The notes below the pieces were generated by a model, which saw nothing but the letters and a program-made list of their open reading frames with translations, was not told where the DNA came from and ran no database searches. Positions 20,351 through 32,935 of a stretch of DNA of 64,000 bases are shown here, piece after piece; positions within the stretch are counted from its first letter, which is position 1, and every line of letters begins with the position of its first letter. Origin of the DNA: Onchidella celtica (taxonomy: Eukaryota > Mollusca > Gastropoda > Systellommatophora > Onchidiidae). The translations under genes and the position numbers were made by a program. Location of the stretch: the NCBI GenBank assembly GCA_963931925.1, contig OZ007582.1, positions 24,090,224 through 24,154,223 of the forward strand, in the 5' to 3' direction.

Positions 20351-22150
20351 AGACAAAGGCGACGGGGGGGGGGGGGGAATAAGAAAGGCCACAGGAAGAG
20401 CAGAAGATCTAAATCAGCTGCAGATGTATGAACTAGTAATTATTATTGCGAGATAACTTTTCCCCCTTAAATTTTTTTTGTTCGTCTGTCCCGTTTCACA
20501 ACGAGAAGTATCTCAAAGATTATCAGATCTCGAAAATAAATAAATACAAGAGAATTTCAGAGGAAGAAAACCCCTGTCAAATAACTGTTTCGGCCTTCAA
20601 TTTCCTTGCAACCAAAGCCTCATTCCGTTACGGGTATGCCAATTGGCACTTTCCAGTCTGCAGCGTCCTGGAATAAGCTGGTTTGGTTGTAATTTAATGT
20701 GGATGTTCTTTGGCCGAGTCCGTGGATCGTCACAGTGTTGTTTTCTATAACGACCATAGGTCAGTTGGATGGTAACTTCACTTATTTTAAATAAAGGTCA
20801 GTACCTCGTGATCTTTTTATATCATTAGTTTTACTCATTACGATCCTGATTTATAAAACGTTTCTAGCGCCCCCCCCCCCCACCCGAATGTTATAAAGCT
20901 GAGCGTTTGTCAAAAGTGGTCATTCTGGTCAGTTATCTGGCCTGTGATCAGTCTGGCCACTAACAACTGGTATGTGAGCTGAGCACCTATGGCTCATTTT
21001 CAATTTCAAATCTTAATATCAAATATGGAAAATGTCAATGATTCACAGCTTTAGTTTCGTAATGACCACTGGTCAGTTTGGGAGTCACTGTAGAAATGCA
21101 AATGGTCATTGCAAAAGGACTCAACTGTGGAGCATCAGTGTACCTATAAAAATTTTGAGAAATTAAGAAATCCTTTTCTTTCAATTTTTCTGGCCATGAA
21201 TTGATGTCATTCAAAATACAAAGAAATATAAAGGAAATCAGCGGTCATTTTTAGTTGGTCAAAGGCATCTGCTGAGGTTGTTCTATATCCATAATTATTT
21301 GTGTGCCCACCTGAAACTACTATGCAATGTATGTTGCCTTTATCACCAAATGCACACGTGTCCTAACTGACTCTAATATTAAGGAATTGCTTATACTGGG
21401 AATTCCAATCATATCTGAGAATTTAGTCTATTCTTAGAGGACATTTATTAGTTATAGCCCTTGGCTTTAGGGAGAGGGGGATTCGGGTAGTCATTATAAA
21501 TAGTCTGTGCCGGAAATGATAAATATATCGCTGATCCTATAACAGGAATAACAATTTGTATATTTTTTGGAATTGCCGAGTATCCATATAAAAAGATCCA
21601 GAGGTTGTGTTAGATTAGTCTTGCTTAACCGCCAGTTCATAAGAAAACACACTGCCGGTTTCCTTTGTAAAATGTAACGACTCCTCGCCACAGGTGAGTA
21701 CACATAATTATTTTAGTTGAATTCAACACACACCCACGCACGCACGACATTATTTTCACTTCTCTGCTCTTTGTTTACAAACATGCGTACTACTTATAGT
21801 TCAAAGGTCGTCTGCTGTATTTATGCGCACTCGATGGTAAAGGAATCTACGATAAATTCAGAACAAAATCGTATTATTATGACATGAAGGGGTTTGGGAA
21901 AACCTTAGCTCGTAAAATCCATCCGCATTGCCGAACGATTTTAGGGTTGATTTTAGCAAATCGATCGTGAAATAGGCGTCAGAAATAATTGAAAATAAAA
22001 TATTTATACATGGAATTTGATTTGAAACAGCTAACAAGTGATAGAAAAGTTGATGACCATTTCATTTCTGTATGTAACTATATTTTGACCCGGGGTCACA
22101 TTTTCGACCTATTTTGAGCTCTAGCTCAAAACTAGGCCCATCGACATGTG
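20351..22150. other. Intergenic, nothing recognised
   Basis: A G run lies at 20365-20377 and a C run at 20870-20881. Reading both strands gave no exon with supporting motif or splice sites. Confidence 0.5.
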
Positions 22151-22217
22151 ATGGGTTTTTCATAGGCCGCCACGAGTGTCCTCCGAAAGGGGGACAGGTA
22201 AATGATGAAGTTCCAGC

Positions 22218-22538
22218 CTAGCAATGGTTGTAACTGATGTAATCTCCGCTGGAGATGGGGTCTGCTTTTTTTCCTGGGACAGTCTTTTTCTCAAATGGTA
22301 CAAATGGAAAGCGACAAAGGTTGAACTGAATCTGCTGCCATGTGCCATTATTGGTGACAGCCTGAAGAGTTTGGTCACAGTCCTCGTGGATGGTGTTGGG
22401 TGGAGTTGGTTTAAGGAATAATGGAGTTGTGTGTGGCTTGAATTTGATCTCCATTTCTTTCATGAGGAAATCAGGAAATTCAGGGCACCAAAAGACCCCG
22501 ACTTCATTTAGATTAATTATAATAATACCTTTCCCCAC
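22218..22538 (-). CDS. Open frame of unknown identity, possible exon
   Basis: A minus-strand frame with normal amino-acid composition: FWCPEFPDFLMKEMEIKF, a proline-rich middle (LFLKPTPPNT) and NGTWQQIQFNLCRFPF, which holds an N-glycosylation sequon and one of four cysteines. It reads like an extracellular domain, but no family was recognised and no clear splice sites were found. It could be an upstream exon of the minus-strand membrane protein ending in block A; that is speculation. Confidence 0.3.
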   Translation of the reverse strand: MGKGIIIINLNEVGVFWCPEFPDFLMKEMEIKFKPHTTPLFLKPTPPNTIHEDCDQTLQAVTNNGTWQQIQFNLCRFPFVPFEKKTVPGKKADPISSGDYISYNHC

Positions 22539-22539
22539 A

Positions 22540-25260
22540 GAAGTAAAACAACTTTGCTACTTTTCCGGAACTATATTATCGTTTGAAAACAGTAAAAAGT
22601 GATGTAGGAACGATACACCACTTAGAAGCTCGGGAGAAAATAATCTATTGTTTTCAGAAGTTCTACTTTCAACAAAATTATCAGTATACTATTTTACTAT
22701 TGGTTCCTGTATTTCTGTTATCGTTTACTTTTTTTTTTTTTACGCGTTTTGGATGTTTTCTGAGAGTTGCCTACGTTTTATTCGGCCGGCTGCGTCAAGA
22801 AAGTGCGAAAATTGTATTTCCTTTTATGCGGCCAATTGGAGTCATGCCTGCGTCGTCATCTAATGTAAAGCCTTTAAAATTTGAAAAATACACAAATTCG
22901 CATCATATTTTCAAACCTTTCTGTCAAAACCTTGCCCTCCTTCTGTCTTACCTCGAGACACCATTGAGTGCACAGTGACTTGACATACTTCCCGCTCTGT
23001 CTATTTATAGAACTCTGTGCTCGTCACATCACAGGAAAATTTAAGTCGTGCGTACGATATGTGATTTTTGACATAAAGCTAAGAATGTATGCCGAATGGC
23101 ATTGCGAATAACCTTGGACAGGTGACGAATGGAAATGAACGTGCAACTTTTAGCCCCCAACGAGTGGCGAGTGGCGAACAACTTTCTTTGTATGATGCCT
23201 ACCAGCTTGTTTTTTTTTTTTTTTTGGTCCCATGCTCGTTCCTATTCTAGACGCTTCATTGTTAGTTCTCACCTTGTAGTGTGCCAAGCCTTACAATACA
23301 ATAATGATATAATAATAGCTTATTGTGTTAACCTGATGTAAGCTAGCAGAAGATGATAAACAATTCAGTGCTCGTGGTGTTCCTCCGTTTATGGCCTACT
23401 AAATCATTTAATCATTGTAAGTATCTCGCTGCATTAGATTTGATTTACACTGCATCACCTCTTGCCATCTCTATAATGATTGCCACCTCCAGCATTAATT
23501 TTATAAAAGGGGAAGATTAGTTTTTTAGGGTGCCATTAAACAGAAAATAAACTTTAGTTTGTGCATTATATTCTATGTAGTACTGTTGTACTTCCTACAG
23601 TTGGAAAAAAAATATTCTTCTCTTCTTATATTGTATCTATTCTTTGCTTGTTCCAGTGGCATGTGTCCAAAGCATCTAAAAGTATGACAAGAGACACTTA
23701 GATGCACGATTTAGGTTCTAGGCCAGCCGTGACTTTTCACCTTTAGGGTGTTGCTGTAAACAAACATAGAACTGATAGCTGGGCCATTCTTGGAATCACC
23801 GGGAAAGATTCACAGAATGTGATTAGGTTAGGACTTGTTGAAAACCTACACTGCGGGTTTCATTATCCACCAGTGGCCAGCGGTTTGCACGACATTCACG
23901 TCACTATTATCCCATTGTTTAAAACAATGCGCGTTCTTATCACATGCGAGCCTTAGCATGTTTCCAATTCCTTTTTTCTTCCGGTCTTGTTCCTCCTTCA
24001 ACGAGAGGTAAGTACATGCACTATAACGCCCTGCTGATCTCATTTCAACAAAGTACTTTACAAAGTCACCATGACATTATCCAGTTAAAAAAAAAAAAAA
24101 GGATAAAATGGCTGGTGTTGAAGTCAATTTGTTTCTAAAGGTTTTTGTCATGCGATTATGTTTGTTGTAAGTAATAATAATAGAAATATAATCATTTCTT
24201 GTTGAGTTAAAAATATGTTTAAAAGTGTCAAACATCGCTCAATTCCAAGCCTCTGGTCGTTTCAAGGGGAAGAAAGTGATGTGGGCAATTTAAATTAAAT
24301 TCAGTATGGTAGTTTGAGGTAATACATGTATAGTCAAATGCATTACTTATAATAGATATATACCTCTTTAATTTGAATCTAATTATATCTTATGAGCAAG
24401 TCTGTGCTGTGACACCATTAATACATTTGGGTGACTAGCCCACAGTTTATGGATAGCGGTGTCTGAAAGTGTGAGCTTCTTCAGTATACTAACCTTTAAC
24501 ACTGTATCACAATAATTGAGTTCCAATGTATACGTTGTTCTCTTCACGTTGCACTGCCGTCTTTAATTTAGCCGATCTACATGCATAACCAGCTGCATAC
24601 ATAACGGTTATCAATCCACAAAAGATTATCCTATTCCACACAAAACGATTGACAGTATCACTATCCATAGAAACATTTATCGTAACACCATCATCATACT
24701 CTTAAAGTTTTGTTACATTGTTTCTCAAATGTTGTCTTATGATTACTTTCCACCAAAGTGGTAACTTAGCAATACACTGCCAAATAATCATAACTGGTTG
24801 GCAGTGGATACACACCGGATAGATAGATAAGACCTAGACACAGAAAAAATGCTGAAAAAAAAATGTACTGAGTATTATTGATGTGACAGCAGAGCAGTTA
24901 TAATAAATTGTCTCGTCTCAATTGATCTAAATTTGATCTCACAATTACTGACAGTATCTTGATCTTTCATTCAGTGAACGTGGCTTTCTCTTTGATTGAT
25001 GTTTTGTTTTGTTCCATCCGACATGGCTGTCAAACTGGCAACTCTGCAACAAACAGGAGGCCTTCAAAGTTCTAATGTCGGGAGATTGAGGATATTTTGC
25101 TTAAGTGTTCAATAATAGGGAAAACGGTACTTATTAACTGAGTGCCACATTATTTCATATTCTTGCGTAAAACTCAACTGTATCTTTCTCATCATGACGA
25201 CAGATTCTCCTCCCTTCCCCCACCACTACCACCACTGTTTTCTTGTTCTAGTTCCACTCA
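22540..25260. other. Intergenic, nothing recognised except one dispersed repeat
   Basis: A copy of the TTCTTGGAATC repeat lies at about 23645-23820. The rest is A+T-rich with short accidental frames. Confidence 0.5.
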
Positions 25261-25267
25261 TCATGTT

Positions 25268-25412
25268 TTCCTGTTGGTAATATGGTTAGTTCATCCATCT
25301 CACCTCACAAAGTCCGATAATGTTCCATCGGTATCTTGCCATCTCATGCGTGAGCTCTTCTACTCTCCCTTCGGCATGCAACGTTCTGAAGTTCCACGTA
25401 CCTATCGTGATG
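25268..25412 (-). mobile_element. LINE endonuclease N-terminal fragment, inverted
   Basis: The minus strand reads ITIGTWNFRTLHAEGRVEEL, then THEMARYRWNIIGLCEVRW. This is the beginning of an APE-type endonuclease domain of an RTE-like LINE (TWNvRTL and the GLCEvRW segment carrying a catalytic Glu). The rest of the domain is missing. Confidence 0.8.
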
Positions 25413-25444
25413 TTTCCTCTTCCTCTGATCTTGTTTCTCGTATA

Positions 25445-25760
25445 AAGAAGTCAGCAACAGGCCCAAAGGAGTGGGTGGACCCTACTCTCAGTGGTGAAAA
25501 GCAGAAAGCTGCAGTGGTACGGACATGTGTCAAGATCCAGTGGGCTTGCTTAGACCATCTTGCAGGGTACCGTACCAGGAGGGAGAAAGAGAGGTAGACA
25601 GAGAAAGAGATGGGAAGACAACATCAAAAACTGGACAGGCTTGACCTTCGCTGACTCCCAGCGAGCTACGGGGGACAGAGACTGATGGAGGAGAATTGCC
25701 GAAAATCATCAGTGGTGACTCAACAAACCCATTCCGGTGGTTAAGAGACCGGAAACGGAA
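25445..25760 (+). mobile_element. LINE C-terminal fragment next to the inverted 5' piece
   Basis: The plus strand, with frame changes, reads VKSRKLQWYGHVSRSSGLA, TILQGTV, then RQRKRWEDNIKNWTGLTFAD and WRRIAENHQW. This is the post-RT region of the same kind of LINE as at 55401-55697 (KRKLRWYGHVTRSDGLSKTI). The copy is degraded and carries no catalytic domain. Confidence 0.75.
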
Positions 25761-26333
25761 AATATGGTAAGTCTTTGGATTTACTTCGTTGCCGTATGCA
25801 TGTATTGCTATGTGCAACAGTGCAAACTTTGTATTTATTCCATGGATATAGGTACATGTCAAACCTATACAGCTATGCTGTTCATGATACCTTAAACAAA
25901 TCTAAACGATAGACACATACCTCTTTTAAAACATAGCTATCATTGTTTTATATTACAGAGGACAATAATTATTTGAATACTTTGATTTGGACACCACAAA
26001 CAATTACATTGTTAAGTTTTCTTACAACGTCGGAGAACAGTCGGAGATAAAGAGATGAACGTGTAACAGTATTTGAACTGCCAGAAATGTTTTATTTTCG
26101 CTGCCCTCACTAACAAAAAGGCAGCAAGCATAATGTGATACACTCGTACTGGCAAGAAAAACACCAAGTCGATTTCCAAAGTACAATAAATATAACCATC
26201 GACTTGCACATGTCATATAATATACAATGTTGCATACCCGTTTTTATTTATTTCTTTTTGTAACAATTGAGCTAATTGTTGACATTATAAACGACTGTAT
26301 AGGCCAAACCTTTAGACAAAGATTGCAAATTAG

Positions 26334-26426
26334 CTGAGAAGGGCGAGCAGCAGAGAAAGTCTAAGGAAGAAACCAGCTCTGTCAGACAGGCTCAGAGATC
26401 GATTGCAGAAAACCTGGAAAAGAAAG
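26334..26426 (+). CDS. Putative small phase 1-1 exon
   Basis: Acceptor AAATTAG|CT and donor AAAG|GTAAAC enclose 93 bp that stay open in phase 1 at both ends, encoding a charged segment (AEKGEQQRKSKEETSSVRQA...). Size, phase and composition resemble the exons at 53117-56346. It lies 3.7 kb upstream of TNFR copy B, much as those exons lie upstream of copy C. It may be an upstream exon of copy B or of a separate gene. Confidence 0.4.
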
Positions 26427-26429
26427 GTA

Positions 26430-28960
26430 AACATATTTTTAAAAATATTAAACATTACGTCGTCCCCATTAGATTTTGGTTGTAAATTTATATATTCTAC
26501 AAAAACATTTACTTACATTTGTAATGAAACAGCTTACTAATCCATGACAAGTGCTACGATACTTAAAATTTTAGAACAGTAAGATCGTGTTTTGATATTC
26601 AACATTCTAATGGCCCTAATCACGAACATTGGGGCTGAGTGCAGAGAAGATGGGTGGGGGTAAAAATTACCAACATCGAGCGTCTGAATGGATCACTTTC
26701 CATGACCAATTCGTGTCGTATCTTTCAGAATAAAAAGTGTGATGTGAAAAAATGAAATACTTAATAAACTCTCAAGTTTGATCCAGAACATCGGCTGTTT
26801 TAAATCTGATTTCTTTTCATCATTGTTTGTACAATATCAAAATACTCATGACTAGAGCAGCTAAATACTTGGAAAAGTTGGATCTGAGCTTTTCAGTTTC
26901 TGATTTCCAGTTAGTGAAACTGTTAGCCCTTTGTCCCTATTTACTGAGATCGGCTGTTGTTCTGAGCTCAAGTCTTTGTGATATTGCAGATAACCCACAT
27001 TGCAGTCAGTCGTCAAAGTCTGAGACAAAAAAGAATTTGAAAGGATCAAATATGAACACGAAATTTCTTTAGTTTGTTAGTTACTTCATCAGCATCAAAC
27101 AGATATAATTCTCGGATTGGACACTTTTTTTAGCTGCTTCAATAGTTTGGCATGTCACTTGTAATTTGATTCTGTATCACCAACGAAAATTATACCGTGT
27201 AAGGGCATTTAAAAAAAAAAATATTATGATTCATTGCGCACAAGATATCTCTGGTCAAATTCAGATATTGGCCATAAGAAGTTTTGGATCGAAAAATATC
27301 CCATTTCTTTTTTTTTTTTTTCATTTCTTCCTCTTTTTGTTCACTTTATTTACACTGAAACGGCTGTAAACATGTGTTTTTGTGCACTTTTATAAGGGCG
27401 AATAATTATTATTCAAAGCGCTCTTGCTTGTGATGAGACCAATTTTGACACAGCAAAACCTGGCAACCTTCATATCAACCCGCTGGTGATTATCAACAAC
27501 AGTTTAAGATTAAGTTTGAACGATCTACATCAGATCTGATCGAATCAGAGCCCCCGAAATAATACAAAAGAATGTCAAAATTTGAGATCATGTTTAATTG
27601 CGGGAAATTTCTATGAGCCTGCTATTTGCAGTTTACCGATGTTCCATGGCATGTTGCTTTCTCACTGGAGTCGTGTACCGTAAGTCAACTCATTACGTAT
27701 GAAATATGGTTGCTAAGCAATACAATATCGCTTATGTTGTAAATAAGGCACGAACATTAAAGAATGCAATGCTGTTGGGACAAAAAGAAGTAGGAGAGCT
27801 TGTAGACGAGTATTTATTTGTCACTGAGAATTCACACGGAGGAGGGGGGAGGTTTCGAATAACAATACATGTTGGAAATGTAGGGGACGTAAGAATAGAA
27901 GTTGCAGATCTAGTTTGACGTTTCGAAAGAGTAGTGATATCGTAGATGTTACAGATCTAAAAGTTATGAAAAGAAATACATGATGACAAAGACATAGAAA
28001 AGAAAAGACACCAAGTGTAAATTAACTGGCAGGACTTTAGTGAAACGATTTTGCTTTATAAGTATTAACACACATGTATTTTTCTAGGATGCTGCACCAA
28101 CATCTGTCTTACCAACCCCAACTCATATCGAGATCATGTCGTTTGTCACCTTAGGCTTTCTGCCTGAATAAAATTGACTTACACACGCAGTATGAATAAA
28201 GGCAAATGGGGATCCTAAAACTAGTGAAAGACATTTAATAAGTCTTCTGATTAATTTCAGAGCAATGACTCCACTCCACAAACAGACATTTGTATAATAT
28301 CATTTGCCATCTAGATTCATCCCAATTACCAAGGGCGACAGAAAATGAAGGAATCATTGATGTCAGAAGTGGGATTTTGGGGATAATTGCGTTATTGTAG
28401 GTCCCCTCCAGATGTCAACGAGGGGTTAGGTGGATGTAGTAGACTCACACCCGAAACATTCGTACCACAATAACTAAGCAACACAGGATTACTTATGTTC
28501 AGGCCTGACGGGCCATGTACTTCATATTACAACATTCGACTGCATAAGTTACGGTAATCACAATCATAGATATTACATAAATGGCACCCACTACTGAAAT
28601 TCTAGCAAGTCTATCTAAAATAGGGTATCGAAACGTATAGTACTGTGCACTCTTGAAGTGCGCCTATCCTGGACTACGGTTCCTAAAGGACACCGGTGTA
28701 AACAAATTCAATTTGGTCGATCTCGCTTTCATACAATCAGTAATAGCACCTAATCAGATCATTGACTGACTCATACAGTGTAGCAGCACTCGCTAATGAT
28801 TTTCACAGTAATACACTTTACAAAATATCTATGCTGCTCCACACTAAGGAGTATACATCTAAGAAATGAGCATAGTTCAATCTCAAACACAATCTAACAG
28901 CTCATTACACATCTGGTAAAAATATATTCAATGTCCTTCTCTTTGTCACAATGGGGTGAC
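26430..28960. other. Intergenic, nothing recognised
   Basis: Short accidental frames only. The frame at 27706-27918 (70 codons) has no recognisable motif and no splice or promoter support. Confidence 0.45.
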
Positions 28961-28971
28961 GGAAAAAAAAC

Positions 28972-29572
28972 TGTCACAGTTCCTGGCACAAACACACAGG
29001 AGGGATCTCATCATTTCCTCGCTCGCGATGGTTTTGCGAGCGAGAGAGTCCAAAGTAAGCGGCGTGCACACTTAAGCCTGGTGCACAGAGGCGTCGTCAC
29101 TGTATAGGTCTCTCCACAGCGCGACGCTTTTTGTCTGTCATCTCCACTCAGCTAGGAGGCCCCCGTGACTCGTCTTTTCGCCAAATGCCCGAAATATGAA
29201 TCCACTGATCTTAGTACGTGTGTTAGCTTTTATACCCCCTGATGGTTACTAAGGGTCTCCCTCCCGATTGGACGATCAAGGACCTAGCCACGACAAACAC
29301 AAGTTTGTCTTTCAGTTAACCCTAACTGCTTTCTCAAAAGGATATGTATACAACTAAAAAACCTACACTAGAACTTCTACAATCCTACTATGTAAACAAG
29401 AAAATCCCACACGCACACCAAAATCAAAGGGTTAACTTAATGTTTACAAACTTCACTCACACATCCCTCCTCACGAAATCCGTGGCTCGATTAATAGCTA
29501 AACGCGTTTCATATTCTCCCAAAATAAACCCAACCCATGACTAACAGAGAAGAGCTCACGCGGCTCGTGACA
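28972..29572 (-). mobile_element. Probable solo LTR
   Basis: On the minus strand the segment starts TGTCACGAGCC and ends CTGTGACA, giving the TG...CA ends with a short inverted repeat (TGTCAC/GTGACA) expected of an LTR. A TATA-like GGGGGTATAAAAGC lies near 29233. A palindrome CTCGCTCGC...GCGAGCGAG lies near 29018-29045 in what would be the R-U5 region. No flanking target duplication and no pol sequence were seen, so the call rests on the ends and the promoter-like box. Confidence 0.45.
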
Positions 29573-29833
29573 GTTGATGTAACAGCGCATGCCAGATGTG
29601 CATAGAATGATAGGACATTCTAAAAACAATACAACAAGGCTACGGAGACTGCCGTTTGGTCACAGAAAGATGTCTGAATCTGCAGAATTTTAACAATGAG
29701 TCTGTTTAATGTTTAATTTATTTGCAGGGCCCTACGGGGTGTCGACAACAAGATATTTTTAGTTCGATTTATAATGAAATATATTTTGTTCCTTGTATGA
29801 GAAACTACCGTTAGACTCCTCGATGTCTTGAAA

Positions 29834-30100
29834 TCTGCAGGAATTGCAATTCGTGCATTACACACTTATCACTGGCAGAATAATGTTTGGACGATAAAAC
29901 CTGTCATCGATAAAGCCGATCGATAATTCTGCAGAAATTAGATTGGACTCTGTCCAGAATTCGGCTCTGTACAACAGAGATCTGGCCGGGTGTCTGAGGT
30001 TTATTTTGGTGTTCCTATGGCAAATTACAGGTACTCTCTTCTCTGTAGTGTTGTTTGTTGGTAATGCTGTATTCCTAAAGATGCACACAAAAACAAAAAA
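29834..30100 (+). other. Conserved 5' flank of TNFR-like copy B
   Basis: Aligns with 334-580 and 56665-56900. It marks the start of duplicated block B. A possible donor ACAG|GTACTC lies at 30030/30031. Confidence 0.45.
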
Positions 30101-30154
30101 ATGTGGGTGAAGACAATCATTCTCACCGAATCCGTTTTATTTTTCTTTCCAAAG

Positions 30155-31039
30155 GGAGTGGAACTACCTCAGTTCCAAAACGACGTTGGTCCCTCAGAAA
30201 TGTATTTGGATACCTGCTTGTCTGGACGATGTTATTCACACCGACTTGTCAGTATAATCTCTGGTGCCCCACAGGATACCTTTTGTACACCCCGCGACGA
30301 GGTCCAAATGTTTGCCTGGAATGTTTTCCGGGCACGTTCATGCCTCTGCAGCTACATAAACACAGACAATGTTTTGAGTGCACAAACATTCGAAATCCAG
30401 GTCTAGAGATTGAGATTTCCCCATGCAACAGATTTAACGACACTGAAATCCACTGCATTGACGGCTACTACCACACCAAACCCTCCTATCCTGAAGACAG
30501 GGGACACTGTCAGAAATGCACAAGTTGTCAATTTCCCAAACGTCCCTGCCTAAAGTTCAGTGACACTGTCTGTTGTCCAAATGAAAATTATGATGTTTTT
30601 GTCAACAAACATGGAAAACCAGAATGTGTCCAGCTGTGTGGGCGAGGTCAGTTCCTAGATCCAGAGAATGACCAGTGTCTACCGTGCCATCAGAACACGT
30701 ACATGCACGTGGAGAGACATACTCACATTTACTGTCAAGATTGTGATGTCCCTAGGTTAAAGGAAGAAGTAATTATCAGATCATGCAACAGTACCCACCC
30801 AGCTATCATCGGTTGCATTGATGGTTATTACCGTCGTCCCTCACTGATCTACCCATTCCATAGATGTGCCAAGTGCCAGGACTGTTCTGAAAACAAACAT
30901 GGCCATATGTATGTAGGTCGTACGTGTAACCAGTTCCATGATACATTTTGTTGTTCTCAACCCAATATGATCGTTGTGGACACCTTGTCTGGTCCAGAAT
31001 GTACAGTGCCTACCACACCAGTGCCAGTGACATCAACAG
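30155..31039 (+). CDS. TNFR-like cysteine-rich protein, copy B, long exon
   Basis: Paralogue of 583-1513 with all module cysteines conserved. The acceptor TTTCTTTCCAAAG ends at 30154. In this copy the frame has no ATG between the upstream stop at 30076 and the acceptor, so the initiator must come from an upstream exon or from an internal Met. The first residues read GSGTTSVPKRRWS, followed by the hydrophobic FGYLLVWTMLFTP, a signal-peptide-like core, and the first cysteine in LWCPTGY. Two tandem cysteine modules follow, each with a CIDGYY core, and the NST sequon is kept. The donor ACAG|GTAAGC at 31039 is in phase 1. Codons after that, up to 31368, are intron read-through. About 40 of 250 aligned module residues differ from copy A by eye. 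Confidence 0.8.
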
Positions 31040-31633
31040 GTAAGCATGACTGGTCGGCAAGTCAACTTTATTTGCTGCGTGATAGGCGGTTAAACATTGG
31101 TTCGGTTCTTAATGTGAAAACTCTCACTGTTGACACATCGACCTTTCCTTTCTTTCACATGTCTAAAATGTTATGCCTGCTCGACCTCCATCCATCCATA
31201 TATTCATTCATCCATTCAAGCGTGTCTCTTATACACTTACAGTCACACACCCACACTCGATCTCACATCGATCATTTAACTTTCGACCACATTTACTTAA
31301 TTATATCTACTCTAGTGATCACCATTGACGTATTCAACCAACAGCCAAGAGCCCTAGTGGTTGTTTGATTATTATGCTGGAAATTGCAATGTCAAGATGT
31401 CACAGGACATTAGACTGTAGATATTATGTGTTAGGACGCTTGAATGTTTCAGCGGTGATAGTCGAAAATGTAATTTGAAACAAATGAACAGGTGAGAGAT
31501 TTTTTCCCCTTAACCGTACCCTGGTGAAGGATGGGGATAGGGAGGGGGGGGGGTTCTGACACTGTTTACTCACATTTATCAGATGTGAAGTTTGGGGGCT
31601 TTTACTATGAAATGGCTGAACTTTTTTTCTCAG

Positions 31634-31941
31634 ACCCAGCGGACACACAGAACTTGATAGTTGTTTCTGTTCAACTTTGTGGGAAGGGAGAATATCTGAC
31701 AATTGACTTTGACCAGTCAATCACCACTTGTCAGCCTTGTTCACCTGGCACCTGTATGGAAGAAATCAAACATAACAGAACTGTCTGTCACAGTTGTGCC
31801 CATTCCGTCCATTATACAGCAACTGATCAGACGATGACCTCGTCACTTGGAAAGCAGATCCAACAGGACAAAATAATTTTTGCCATAAGCATTACAATTT
31901 TCTGTTTCAGTTTTGTCCAAGTCCCTTTTGCTTTATACTAA
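31634..31941 (+). CDS. TNFR-like copy B, terminal exon with GPI-like tail
   Basis: The acceptor CTTTTTTTCTCAG ends at 31633, and the phase-1 join gives DPADTQNLIV, matching copy A. It encodes the shortened third cysteine module (CQPCSPGTCMEE... CHSCAH) with an NRT sequon. The C-terminus is hydrophobic (IIFAISITIFCFSFVQV...) and ends at the stop without a cytoplasmic tail, consistent with a GPI signal. AATAAA at 32373 is a possible polyadenylation signal. Confidence 0.8.
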
Positions 31942-32037
31942 AACTGAGTGCTTATTGTTTTCCACATCTAACAAAAGATAGAAATGCAGTATAATAAGAT
32001 GGCAGGTGAGAAGAAAAACTCGTGATCAGTAATAGGA

Positions 32038-32104
32038 TAGAGAGACAGACAGACAGACAGACAAAGAGACAGAATCAGAGAGAGACAGAGACAGAGAGAG
32101 AGAG
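32038..32104. repeat. GACA/GA microsatellite
   Basis: Mixed (GACA)n and (GA)n run at the place of the (GA)n tract in block A. Confidence 0.85.
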
Positions 32105-32744
32105 CTGTTTCTCAATCATTTGGAAAATTATCAAAACAAAAAGAATTGTTGATAGCAGGAACTTTTATCGATGATCTTCCGATCATGAATATTTGTTATG
32201 AAATATCTAATCATGTACTTAACGTTCCTCTTTATATAAAAGTGGCCAAAGATAATTAGAATATGGATTCAATAATGCTCTTAATCCTGATCGTTATAGC
32301 TTTGTGATCACGAACACAAATCGACAATCGTAAAATCCATTCTGCATAATGGTAGGCGCACGCTCTCCTTTGAATAAATAGATAAATAAACTTTACTTTT
32401 TAGCATGACTACAGCATGAGTTGGCAAACAATAATAAATAGTGGGCACCACTGTATGGCTACTAAGTCCAATGTGGTAATTTATGGGCTGGTATTTTTTA
32501 TCCTAAAGATTCAAACTCAGCATCATGGTTATTACTGCGATACAGAATGTTAGATAGGATTCGAACGTTTTCAGGGCTCAAGCTACAATGTTTCAGTTTT
32601 TGGAGACCAAAATACAAGATGAGTTGGAGAAATCGAAGGAAAAATTACAGGCCAAACAAGGCAGGGTGCCCAGGGAAAATTAAAAAGATAAAAAACAACA
32701 ACTAATCCCTACCACCGCCACCCCCACACCCCGCCCATCGCCTA

Positions 32745-32935
32745 CCGGCGCTGCACTGCGGCGACGATGTGTTGGCTGCAATGACCCTAAGGCAGATTTC
32801 CCAAATAGGATAAAAGAAGTGTAAAAAATACAAAATTGACAATGAAAAATCCTCTTTAACTGCACACAACGAAGCCCCCGACAACCAGTCCATCCTCTGG
32901 ACTGGCGATCATAATAAAACTTCTCAATCTGCAAA
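32745..32935 (+). repeat. Dispersed SINE-like repeat (copy in block B)
   Basis: Counterpart of 7955-8165 with the core CCGGCGCTGCACTGCGGCGA. It is shorter in the middle (the CTCCAGTTGTAAC part is lost). Confidence 0.55.

Noticed and set aside
25142..25597. 151-codon plus-strand ORF
   Set aside because: Its first half is antisense to a LINE endonuclease fragment and its second half is a frame-shifted LINE tail.
26987..27049. Possible exon after TGATATTGCAG
   Set aside because: An acceptor-like site is present, but no GT donor follows in phase, unlike the exon at 26334.
27706..27918. 70-codon ORF
   Set aside because: No motif, homologue, splice site or codon signal beyond chance in a long non-coding interval.
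30101..30406. Plus-strand ORF starting at the ATG at 30101
   Set aside because: It runs out of frame through the TNFR exon of copy B; the cysteine-rich frame is the one conserved in all three copies.
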